Of a stretch of DNA of 20,221 bases, positions 8,045 through 14,262 are shown one piece after another. The position numbers and the translations under genes are program-made. The notes beneath the pieces are model-generated. The model did not search any database. It had not been told where the DNA came from and saw only the letters and a program-made list of their open reading frames with translations. The stretch spans positions 1 through 20,221 of the forward strand of contig JAHZHB010000019.1 of NCBI GenBank assembly GCA_019420465.1, written 5' to 3'. Every line of letters starts with the position of its first letter. The stretch's first letter is position 1. This DNA is from Lachnospiraceae bacterium (GTDB lineage Bacteria > Bacillota > Clostridia > Lachnospirales > Lachnospiraceae).

Positions 8045-8773
8045 TTATTCTTCTACTTCTTCCTCAACCGGAACTTCAACTTCCTCAGCCTCACCCTGGT
8101 TTGCCTCGATAACAGCGTCTGCCATCTTGGAAACGATCAGTTTTACGGCGCGGATAGCGTCATCGTTACCCGGGATAACGTAATCCAGTTCTTCCGGATC
8201 ACAGTTTGTATCACAGATACCGATCAGCGGGATGCCCAGTGTATGAGCTTCCTGGATACAGATTCTTTCTTTTTTCGGGTCAACTACGAAGATAGCGTCC
8301 GGCAGTCTCTTCATATCTTTGATACCGCCAAGGTTCTTCTGCAGTTTGTCCAGCTCTTTCTTCAGCAGGATAACTTCTTTTTTCGGCAGAACGTCGAATG
8401 TTCCGTCAGCTTCCATAGCCTCGATCTCTTTAAGACGAGCGATACGGCTCTGGATTGTCTTGAAGTTTGTCAGCATACCGCCAAGCCATCTTTCGTTTAC
8501 GTAGAACATACCGCAACGTGTAGCTTCTGTAGCGATAGCGTCCTGAGCCTGTTTCTTTGTTCCTACGAAAAGGATTGTGCCGCCGTCTGCTGCGATGTTA
8601 GCTACTGCTTTGTATGCGTCATCTACCATTCCTACAGATTTCTGCAGGTCGATGATGTAGATACCGTTACGCTCTGTGTAGATGTACGGAGCCATTTTCG
8701 GGTTCCATCTTCTTGTCTGATGTCCAAAGTGAACACCTGCTTCCAAAAGCTGTTTCATTGAAATAACGCCCAT
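8045..8773 (-). CDS. rpsB: 30S ribosomal protein S2
   Basis: S2 is a late-assembling protein of the small ribosomal subunit. The 242-residue product begins MGVISMKQLLEAGVHFGHQT and includes the S2 signatures NPKMAPYIYTERNGIYIIDL and LFVGTKKQAQ. It also has RWLGGMLTN and a C-terminal GIPLIGICDTNCDPEELDYV. The end is an acidic tail (EEVEVPVEEEVEE), common in Firmicutes S2. I place the start at 8773, because AAGGAGA lies 8 bases upstream; an upstream in-frame ATG at 8863 would add 30 non-homologous residues over the leader hairpin. It is the first gene of the operon with tsf. Confidence 0.98.
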   Translation of the reverse strand: MGVISMKQLLEAGVHFGHQTRRWNPKMAPYIYTERNGIYIIDLQKSVGMVDDAYKAVANIAADGGTILFVGTKKQAQDAIATEATRCGMFYVNERWLGGMLTNFKTIQSRIARLKEIEAMEADGTFDVLPKKEVILLKKELDKLQKNLGGIKDMKRLPDAIFVVDPKKERICIQEAHTLGIPLIGICDTNCDPEELDYVIPGNDDAIRAVKLIVSKMADAVIEANQGEAEEVEVPVEEEVEE

Positions 8774-8878
8774 GTTTTTGTTCTCCTTTTTGGTTTTTTC
8801 TTCCATGTGTTTTACTGTAAAACCGACCCGAAGGGCTTCGGGCACCGGGTTTTCTCCACACACGTGTTTATTTACAAC
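8774..8878 (-). promoter_or_regulatory. rpsB 5' leader with possible attenuator
   Basis: Between the predicted start point (about 8878) and rpsB the minus-strand RNA can fold a hairpin at 8853-8819. An outer AAAACC/GGTTTT pairing encloses CCCGAAG/CTTCGGG and ends in GGTTTT. The last bases of that hairpin also take part in a second inverted repeat, GTTTTAC/GTAAAAC (8809-8823), which cannot form at the same time. This mutually exclusive arrangement suggests control by attenuation, possibly by S2 itself. No known leader motif was recognised. Confidence 0.45.
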
Positions 8879-8884
8879 ATTCGG

Positions 8885-8913
8885 ATTATAGCATAGGATT
8901 TTTTACATGACAA
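8885..8913 (-). promoter_or_regulatory. rpsB-tsf operon promoter
   Basis: TTGTCA (8913-8908), a 17-base spacer and perfect TATAAT (8890-8885) form a strong sigma-A promoter reading into rpsB, with a leader of about 105 bases. This strength suits a ribosomal operon. Confidence 0.85.
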
Positions 8914-8966
8914 GGGTGAAAATGCAGGTTTTCGGGCATTTTACGGAGTTTTTTTGAATACGGACG

Positions 8967-9104
8967 AAAAATCAGGCAGGTTTTATGCGATATATTCTTT
9001 CCGCATCGCTCCGGCTCCGTCGGTCCGAGCCTGTAGTCTCGGACACTTACTCGCAAAAGTCGCTCTGCTGCAAGAATATATCGCATAAAACCTGCCTGAT
9101 TTTT
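8967..9104. repeat. 138-bp palindromic element with perfect 33-bp inverted arms
   Basis: Positions 8967-8999 are an exact reverse complement of 9072-9104. The 72-base centre contains another stem (GTCCGAG 9023-9029 with CTCGGAC 9038-9044) and GC-rich sequence unlike the arms. The whole can form a long hairpin or cruciform. It sits between the end of the alcohol dehydrogenase gene (9121) and the rpsB promoter. On the minus strand the closing arm ends in GATTTTTC, so it may also terminate the dehydrogenase transcript. No target-site duplication is visible. It resembles a MITE- or REP-like mobile repeat more than an ordinary terminator. It encodes no transposase. Confidence 0.85.
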
Positions 9105-9120
9105 CTGACTTTGATAGGAA

Positions 9121-10236
9121 TTACTTTACATATTTATTGCGAAGGATCTCGTCTATGGCTTCGGCGGGGAGATCACCGCGGATTTTTAAGATGCTGGCGT
9201 TGTTGATCCAGCGGGAGTGCAGTTCTTTGATCTCCTCTTCGGTCAGTACGATGTCGTATGACGGGGTAATCTTCTCGATCAGGGTGATGAATTCTGCTTC
9301 CGGCATGCCGATGGCTTCGTAGAAGGCTGCGGTGTAGGCGGGGTCTGCTGCTTTGTTGTGGGCGAGGAAGGCCGGTAAAAACTGGGCGCAGGCGGTGCCG
9401 TGGGGGATGCCGTGGTTTTCGCTCAGGAAGTAGCCAACGGCGTGGGGCATGCAGGTACCGGTTACGTGGATGGCAAGGCCACCGTAGATGGAGGCGTTGT
9501 ACAGGGTCTCTCTGTCTTCTTCTGTGACAGCTTCAAAGCCGTTTTTCAGCATTTTTTCGAATTCACTGATCAGAAGGCGGATACCGCGGACGCTGTAGCA
9601 GCGGGAAATCTCGTTGGCACCACGGGTGAAGTAGCTTTCGGTGCAGTGAGCGAGGGCATCGATAGCCGTGGATTTGGTGAACAGCTCCGGCAGGGTGTTG
9701 GTATAGGCCGGATCACCGAGGGACAGTACCGGGAAGATACGGTCATCGTTGATGCTTTTTTTGAGACCCTGCAGATTCGTGATAACAGCTACTTTTGTTA
9801 CTTCGCTGCCGGTTCCGGCGGTGGTTCCGATCGCGGCTACGGGAAGGGGCTGATTGGCCCAGCTGTAGGAATATAAGACTTCCTGTGTCATGCCGGGATT
9901 GGCGGCAAGTACGGCGATACATTTGGCTGCATCGAGCGGGGAACCTCCGCCGATGCCGATAACGGCATCTGCACCCAGGGATTCTGCTACGAGAGCGGCT
10001 TCCATACAGTCAGAAAGCTTTGGATTCTGTCCGATACCATCGTACAGGGCGTAGGACTGTCCGTTGGCTTCGAGTACTTCGATCAGATCATCCAGAGCGC
10101 CGCTTTTTTTTGCTGCGGAATGGCCGGTGACGATCAGGCAGGCTTCGCCGAGGGCTTTGATCCTGTCTGCGTTTGCCTTTACGCAGCCTTTGCCGGTGAT
10201 CAGACGGGTGGGCATATACATATTCATCGTATTCAT
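9121..10236 (-). CDS. Iron-containing alcohol dehydrogenase
   Basis: The 371-residue enzyme belongs to the Fe-dependent (group III) alcohol dehydrogenases, which interconvert alcohols and aldehydes or ketones with NAD(P)H in fermentation. The nucleotide-binding GIGGGSPLDAAK (residues 94-105) and AIGTTAGTGSEVT (135-147) are intact. So are the metal ligands D193 and H197 (IDALAHCTES), H265 (CMPHAVGYF) and H279 (HGIPHGTACA), in the family's usual spacing. GGAGG lies 7 bases before ATG. It is a single-gene unit with its own promoter and is divergent from the cupin gene. The substrate is unknown; butanol, 1,3-propanediol or lactaldehyde-type activities are all possible for this family. Confidence 0.94.
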   Translation of the reverse strand: MNTMNMYMPTRLITGKGCVKANADRIKALGEACLIVTGHSAAKKSGALDDLIEVLEANGQSYALYDGIGQNPKLSDCMEAALVAESLGADAVIGIGGGSPLDAAKCIAVLAANPGMTQEVLYSYSWANQPLPVAAIGTTAGTGSEVTKVAVITNLQGLKKSINDDRIFPVLSLGDPAYTNTLPELFTKSTAIDALAHCTESYFTRGANEISRCYSVRGIRLLISEFEKMLKNGFEAVTEEDRETLYNASIYGGLAIHVTGTCMPHAVGYFLSENHGIPHGTACAQFLPAFLAHNKAADPAYTAAFYEAIGMPEAEFITLIEKITPSYDIVLTEEEIKELHSRWINNASILKIRGDLPAEAIDEILRNKYVK

Positions 10237-10283
10237 GATACATCCTCCATATAGTATAAAATAGCGTAACTTCTTTTTTCTAA

Positions 10284-10312
10284 ATTATAGGAATCTTTTT
10301 ATTTAAAAACAA
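10284..10312 (-). promoter_or_regulatory. Promoter of the alcohol dehydrogenase gene
   Basis: TTGTTT (10312-10307), a 17-base spacer and TATAAT (10289-10284) read into the dehydrogenase, with a short leader of about 40 bases. The remaining divergent gap (10313-10446) shows no other recognisable signal. Confidence 0.6.
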
Positions 10313-10447
10313 GATGCAATGCGCATTTTCTGCCATACAATCACTGTTCCTGGTTTCGCCGGGTAAGATCACGGATTTCGGATGTTATCCTGTCAGCTGA
10401 CCTCTTTTTGTTTCCTGCACAAAAGGCTGTTTTTTCCACAGATAAGA

Positions 10448-10456
10448 TGGTATAGT
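10448..10456 (+). promoter_or_regulatory. Probable extended -10 promoter of the cupin gene
   Basis: TGGTATAGT is an extended -10 box 30 bases before the cupin ATG. The sequence 17 bp upstream (TGTTTT) is a poor -35, as is common with extended -10 promoters. Confidence 0.4.
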
Positions 10457-10486
10457 GGACGTATCAAATTTCAGGAGGTCTTAACT

Positions 10487-10834
10487 ATGATCAGAAGAGC
10501 CAGAGAATGCGAAAAGGAACTGCGTGAGCATATGCGTGACGGCGAGGGGACTGTAGAGATTTTAAACCTTGCCACACCGGGGGAGCTCAACGATAAAGGG
10601 CGTCTGTTTGCAAAGATCACGCTGCACACAGGATGCAGTATCGGCTACCATGTACATGAAAAGGATTCGGAACTCTTCTATATAATAAAGGGTGAAGCTT
10701 CTTACAGTGATAACGGTGAGACAAAGATCATTTCTGCCGGGGATGTCACGGTATGTCCGGCCGGTACGGGTCATTCGATCGCCAATCATTCCGGTTGCGA
10801 CGTTGAACTGATCGCTGTCATCGTGTACGCTTAA
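10487..10834 (+). CDS. Small single-domain cupin protein
   Basis: The 115-residue product is a one-domain cupin, a small beta-barrel fold that often binds one metal ion. Motif 1 is GYHVHEKDSELFYIIKGE, with H55, H57 and E62; motif 2 is PAGTGHSIAN, with H96. All four usual metal ligands are therefore present. The N-terminus is charged and helical. AGGAGG lies 8 bases before the ATG at 10487; the longer open frame from 10382 lacks a ribosome-binding site and runs through promoter sequence. Enzyme, isomerase and sensor roles are all known for such proteins, and the sequence does not decide between them. It is monocistronic, ending at a strong terminator. Confidence 0.88.
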   Translation: MIRRARECEKELREHMRDGEGTVEILNLATPGELNDKGRLFAKITLHTGCSIGYHVHEKDSELFYIIKGEASYSDNGETKIISAGDVTVCPAGTGHSIANHSGCDVELIAVIVYA

Positions 10835-10840
10835 AAGCAC

Positions 10841-10889
10841 AAGGTTTGTCAACGGGAAATCCTCTTTTTTCCGTTGACAAACCTTTTTT
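10841..10889 (+). terminator. Terminator of the cupin gene
   Basis: A perfect 15-bp stem (10841-10855 with 10871-10885), extendable by A-T and G-T pairs into the loop, runs into TTTTTT. Its right arm contains the TTGACA that may serve as -35 for the following leader. Confidence 0.9.
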
Positions 10890-10902
10890 CTGCGTGTACA
10901 TT
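10874..10902 (+). promoter_or_regulatory. Candidate mgtE promoter overlapping the cupin terminator
   Basis: TTGACA (10874-10879), a 17-base spacer and TACATT (10897-10902) read toward mgtE. The perfect -35 lies within the stem of the preceding terminator. A second possible -10, TATAGT, starts at 10904 but has poor spacing to this -35. If used, the mgtE leader is about 320 bases long. Confidence 0.45.
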
Positions 10903-10919
10903 TATAGTGTCAGCAAAAC

Positions 10920-10961
10920 ACATTGTCCGAACAGACAACCCTTTTCGGCAATGTTTTTTTT
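10920..10961 (+). terminator. Terminator hairpin in the mgtE leader
   Basis: ACATTG-T-CCGAA (10920-10931) pairs with TTCGGCAATGT (10944-10954), leaving one bulged T, and runs into seven or eight T. It follows the candidate promoter by only about 20 bases, so it is either a second terminator for cupin or an attenuator of mgtE. Confidence 0.65.
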
Positions 10962-10997
10962 GCGCATATTTTATTCTAAACATAAGGAGGTTAAACC

Positions 10998-11081
10998 ATG
11001 GACGCAGACAGTTGCAGTAGCGGCGCGGGACACATACCTATATACATTGGCGATACGGCACGTCTGTGTTGTTTAGCCTGA
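10998..11081 (+). CDS. 27-codon leader ORF upstream of mgtE
   Basis: AAGGAGG sits 7 bases before an ATG that opens a 27-residue frame ending TGA at 11079-11081. This ribosome-binding site is as good as any in the window. The peptide starts MDADSCSSGAGHIPIYIGD and ends TARLCCLA, with Cys at 6, 24 and 25, a Gly-His and no membrane segment. It lies within the long stretch without a conventional gene before mgtE (10890-11227), 146 bases from the mgtE start. Its 3' side holds a TCTCCT/AGGAGA stem (11122-11146). It could be a leader peptide controlling mgtE or an independent small protein. I do not recognise a family, and no M-box (Mg2+ riboswitch) consensus was seen. Confidence 0.5.
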   Translation: MDADSCSSGAGHIPIYIGDTARLCCLA

Positions 11082-11227
11082 CTGGTTCATAGATATGTCA
11101 TACCCGCAGCTTTTGCCTGCATCTCCTGAGCAGACCCGAAAGGAGAAGTTATTTCCCCTTTTGGACGGAATTCAAGAAAAACCTGCCACAGTTTGGTTAA
11201 AACCGTGACAGCAAGGAGGAAAACAGT

Positions 11228-12586
11228 ATGACAGATGCATTAGAGACTCTCAAGGCCAGCATCAAAGCCCTTGCAGAAGTCAAAAAGTATGCCACCCTGC
11301 GTGACATTCTGTGCACGATGAATGCAGCGGATATCGCTTCACTCTTCGAGGATATGAATGACCAGGTGGTACCTTTGCTTTACCGCCTGCTCCCCAAGGA
11401 GCTGGCCGCCGATACGTTTGTTGAGATGGAGCCAGACACACAGGAAATGCTGATCCGCGGCTTCTCCGATAGCGAGTTAAAGGAAGTCGTCGATGAGCTG
11501 TATGTCGATGATGCGGCAGACCTTGTCGAGGAAATGCCGGCCAACGTTGTCAAACGTATCCTGATGACCGCCGACCCGGAAAAGAGAAAGATGATCAACA
11601 ACATCCTCAAATATCCGGACGATTCCGCCGGCAGCATCATGACGACTGAGTTTGTAGAGCTCAGACCCCACATGACGGTGGAGGACGCGATCCTGCACAT
11701 CCGCCGCAGTGGTATCGATAAAGAAACGATCAACAACTGTTACGTGTCATCCAAAGACCGTCGGCTGATCGGTGTGGTTACGATCCGTGACCTGATCATG
11801 AACGAATCTGACGAGGTGCTCGACCAGATCATGGAAGACAATATCATCTCTGTCGAGACCATCACTGACCAGGAGGAAGTAGCCCAGATGTTCTCCAAAT
11901 ACGGTTTTCTGGCCATGCCTGTTGTGGATACCGAATCCAGACTTGTCGGTATCGTCACGATCGATGATGTCCTGGACGTCCTGGAAGAAGAGGCTACAGA
12001 GGATATCGAAAAGATGGCCGCTATCGTACCGGCTGACAAGCCGTACCTCAGACAGACCACCTTTGACCTCTGGAAATCCCGTATTCCCTGGCTGTTACTT
12101 CTGATGATCTCCGCTACCTTTACCGGTATGATCATCACAAGCTTTGAAAATGCCCTGGCCAAATTCGTTATTCTGACCGCCTATATCCCCATGCTGATGG
12201 ATACCGGTGGTAACTCCGGTGGACAGTCTTCCGCTACGGTTATCCGTGCGATCTCTCTGGGCGATGTCGAGTTCAAAGATATCTTCCGTGTCATCTGGAA
12301 AGAGATGCGTGTGGCCCTGCTCTGCGGTACTACGCTGGCTGTATGTAATTTCATCAAGCTTCTCTTATTTGACCGTCTGACAGTTCCGGTTGCTCTGGTC
12401 ATCTGTCTGACGCTGGTGGTAACGATCTTCTGTGCCAAAATCATCGGCTGTACGCTGCCGCTGATCGCCCACCGTATCGGCTTTGACCCGGCTGTTATGG
12501 CCAGCCCGTTCATCACCACGATCGTCGATGCGATCTCCCTGCTGGTATACTTCCAGTTTGCGACGCACATCCTCGGTATCGGCTGA
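11228..12586 (+). CDS. mgtE: Magnesium transporter MgtE
   Basis: MgtE is a dimeric inner-membrane Mg2+ channel gated by its own cytosolic Mg2+ sensors. The 452-residue product shows the complete layout. An N-domain of helical repeats runs to about residue 130 (DMNDQVVPLLYRLLP, DDAADLVEEMP). Two CBS domains follow (about 135-255, SAGSIMTTEFVELRPHMTVE and MPVVDTESRLVGIVTIDD), then a plug helix and five membrane helices. The channel motifs are PMLMDTGGNSGGQSSATVIRA and DPAVMASPF-ITTIVD; D434 in the latter matches the Mg2+-coordinating pore aspartate of the family. AGGAGG lies 8 bases before ATG. The gene stands alone behind a long structured leader and ends at a strong terminator, so control probably acts on the leader RNA. 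Confidence 0.96.
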   Translation: MTDALETLKASIKALAEVKKYATLRDILCTMNAADIASLFEDMNDQVVPLLYRLLPKELAADTFVEMEPDTQEMLIRGFSDSELKEVVDELYVDDAADLVEEMPANVVKRILMTADPEKRKMINNILKYPDDSAGSIMTTEFVELRPHMTVEDAILHIRRSGIDKETINNCYVSSKDRRLIGVVTIRDLIMNESDEVLDQIMEDNIISVETITDQEEVAQMFSKYGFLAMPVVDTESRLVGIVTIDDVLDVLEEEATEDIEKMAAIVPADKPYLRQTTFDLWKSRIPWLLLLMISATFTGMIITSFENALAKFVILTAYIPMLMDTGGNSGGQSSATVIRAISLGDVEFKDIFRVIWKEMRVALLCGTTLAVCNFIKLLLFDRLTVPVALVICLTLVVTIFCAKIIGCTLPLIAHRIGFDPAVMASPFITTIVDAISLLVYFQFATHILGIG

Positions 12587-12596
12587 TAGGCCTGTT

Positions 12597-12636
12597 ACAG
12601 ATATGTACAGATTTCCTGTACATATCTGTTTTTTTC
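12597..12636 (+). terminator. Terminator of mgtE
   Basis: A perfect 14-bp stem (12597-12610 with 12616-12629) with a 5-nt loop is followed by seven T, about 10 bases after the mgtE stop. Confidence 0.92.
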
Positions 12637-12685
12637 TTCAAATCCAAAGAATTATGAAAATTCACTTTTTTACCCCAAATATCTA

Positions 12686-12714
12686 TTGTTTTTTGTATTT
12701 TTCCATGTCATAAT
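12686..12714 (+). promoter_or_regulatory. Promoter of the MBOAT/DHHW operon
   Basis: TTGTTT (12686-12691), a 17-base spacer and CATAAT (12709-12714) read into the MBOAT gene with a leader of about 95 bases. Confidence 0.55.
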
Positions 12715-12747
12715 ACTCACATAATCTGTCGATTATCAGACGATGCC

Positions 12748-12775
12748 AGCCGTTTTCGTCAACGGCTTTTTGTTT
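12748..12775 (+). terminator. Terminator-like hairpin in the MBOAT leader
   Basis: AGCCGTT (12748-12754) pairs with AACGGCT (12761-12767) and runs into TTTTTGTTTTG. It lies between the promoter and the start codon, so it probably attenuates transcription. A competing pairing, GACGA upstream with TCGTC in its loop (12756-12760), could act as antiterminator. Confidence 0.5.
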
Positions 12776-12815
12776 TGTAATTTTTTAAATACTTACAGGA
12801 GAGAAATCCACGATC

Positions 12816-14249
12816 ATGGTATTTTCAAGTTTACTTTTTATCTTCTTTTTTCTGGCCATTCATCTGGCCGTCTATTATTTTATCCAGCCCCGTTACCGAA
12901 ATCTGGTACTGCTTGTCAGTTCACTGATCTTTTATGCCTGGGGCGGTCCCCGCTATCTGCTGCTTCTGATCTTTGAGACCTTTGTGGCATGGGGTGCGGG
13001 CGTACTGATGAGCCGCTGTGATACTGAAAGCCGAAAAGGCGTCCGCTACCGCCAGCTTTGTCTGATCGGTGGATGTGCGATTCTTCTTTTGCTTCTTGGT
13101 ATTTTCAAATATCTCGGTTTCTTATGTGACACCTTTGATTTTCTGATCCCTGCACTGGCCGATGTACCGCGACTGGTACTGCCGATCGGTATTTCCTTTT
13201 ATACGTTCCAGCTGATCTCCTATATCGTGGACGTCTACAGGGAAGAGGTGACTGCACAGCCGGTCTACTGGAAACTGCTTTTGTATGCGAGTCTGTTCCA
13301 CCAGTGTATCGCCGGTCCTATCGTCCGCTACGAGACAGTTTCCGATGAGATTGAAGAACGCCATGTCAGTCTGAATGATATCTACGCCGGTATGCGCCGC
13401 TTCTGTGTCGGTCTTGCCAAAAAGGCGATACTGGCCAATGGCTGTGCCAGCGTGGCAGATACTCTGATGCCATCCGGTGTGGAAGCACTTGGCGCGCAGC
13501 CGGCACTGGCGATCTGGCTGGGTATGGCCTTTTATATGCTCCAGATCTATCTGGATTTTTCCGCCTATTCCGATATGGCGATCGGTATGGGACGTATGGT
13601 CGGTTTTCATTATATGGAAAACTTCAACTACCCCTACACGGCCGTTTCCGTACAGGATTTCTGGCGCAGATGGCATATTTCCCTGAGTACGTTTTTCAGG
13701 GATTATGTATACATCCCGCTCGGCGGCAGCCGCTGTTCAAAAAACAAGTACATCCGCAATATGTGTGTCGTATGGTTTCTGACCGGTCTGTGGCATGGTT
13801 CGAGCTGGAATTTCATTTTCTGGGGACTGTACTATCTGGCATTTTTGCTTCTGGAAAAGTTTGTGATCCAGGACAGGATCAAAGGGGCATGGCGTCATGT
13901 CTACACGATCGCTGTGGTCTACTTCGGCTGGATCCTGTTCCGCTTTACGAGCCTTGGTGAACTCTTTACAGCTCTGAAGGGTATGTTGGGACTTGGCGGC
14001 GGTTTTACCGGCATGGCTGTAGCTACACAGTTTATAGGACATATTTTCTTCCTTATCTTTGCCATCATCGCTGTCACGCCGCTTGGCAAAAATCTTCGCC
14101 GTACACTGTATGAGCTTGGCAAAGACAACAAAGTATTTTATACCATATTAAATATTACGGAAATGCTGACTCCGGTGCTTCTGCTGTTTTTATCCATGCT
14201 GGCACTGATCGGCGACAGTTACAATCCGTTTTTATATTTTCAGTTTTAA
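12816..14249 (+). CDS. MBOAT family O-acyltransferase (AlgI/PatA-like)
   Basis: This 477-residue multi-pass membrane protein belongs to the MBOAT family branch that passes acetyl groups across the membrane to an extracellular acceptor, as in AlgI, PatA and DltB-related systems. Typical features are PRYRNLVLLVSSLIFYAWG near the N-terminus, LPIGISFYTFQLISYIVDVY (122-141), AGPIVRYE and DFWRRWHISLSTFFRDYVYI with H287. The catalytic histidine H327 is in GLWHGSSWNFIFWG. The start is the usual short MVFSSLLFIFF; GGAGAG lies 12 bases upstream, slightly far. The DHHW gene follows after 13 bases, the expected partner. The acceptor polymer (exopolysaccharide, teichoic acid or peptidoglycan) cannot be read from sequence. 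Confidence 0.94.
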   Translation: MVFSSLLFIFFFLAIHLAVYYFIQPRYRNLVLLVSSLIFYAWGGPRYLLLLIFETFVAWGAGVLMSRCDTESRKGVRYRQLCLIGGCAILLLLLGIFKYLGFLCDTFDFLIPALADVPRLVLPIGISFYTFQLISYIVDVYREEVTAQPVYWKLLLYASLFHQCIAGPIVRYETVSDEIEERHVSLNDIYAGMRRFCVGLAKKAILANGCASVADTLMPSGVEALGAQPALAIWLGMAFYMLQIYLDFSAYSDMAIGMGRMVGFHYMENFNYPYTAVSVQDFWRRWHISLSTFFRDYVYIPLGGSRCSKNKYIRNMCVVWFLTGLWHGSSWNFIFWGLYYLAFLLLEKFVIQDRIKGAWRHVYTIAVVYFGWILFRFTSLGELFTALKGMLGLGGGFTGMAVATQFIGHIFFLIFAIIAVTPLGKNLRRTLYELGKDNKVFYTILNITEMLTPVLLLFLSMLALIGDSYNPFLYFQF

Positions 14250-14262
14250 CGAGGTATCTTAA

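Noticed and set aside
8774..8863. Longer rpsB starting at 8863
   Set aside because: The extra 30 residues cover the leader hairpin and do not resemble S2; the AAGGAGA site supports 8773.
8886..9206. Two small ORFs reading through the palindrome on opposite strands
   Set aside because: Their shared C-terminal sequence follows from the inverted repeat, and they run across a promoter or into the dehydrogenase gene; not independent evidence of a protein.
10382..10486. Longer cupin start at 10382
   Set aside because: The extension covers the -10 box and the AGGAGG site, and reads as non-protein sequence.
10890..11227. M-box or other known Mg2+ riboswitch before mgtE
   Set aside because: The conserved M-box core segments were not found by eye; a covariance search would be needed to exclude a divergent form.
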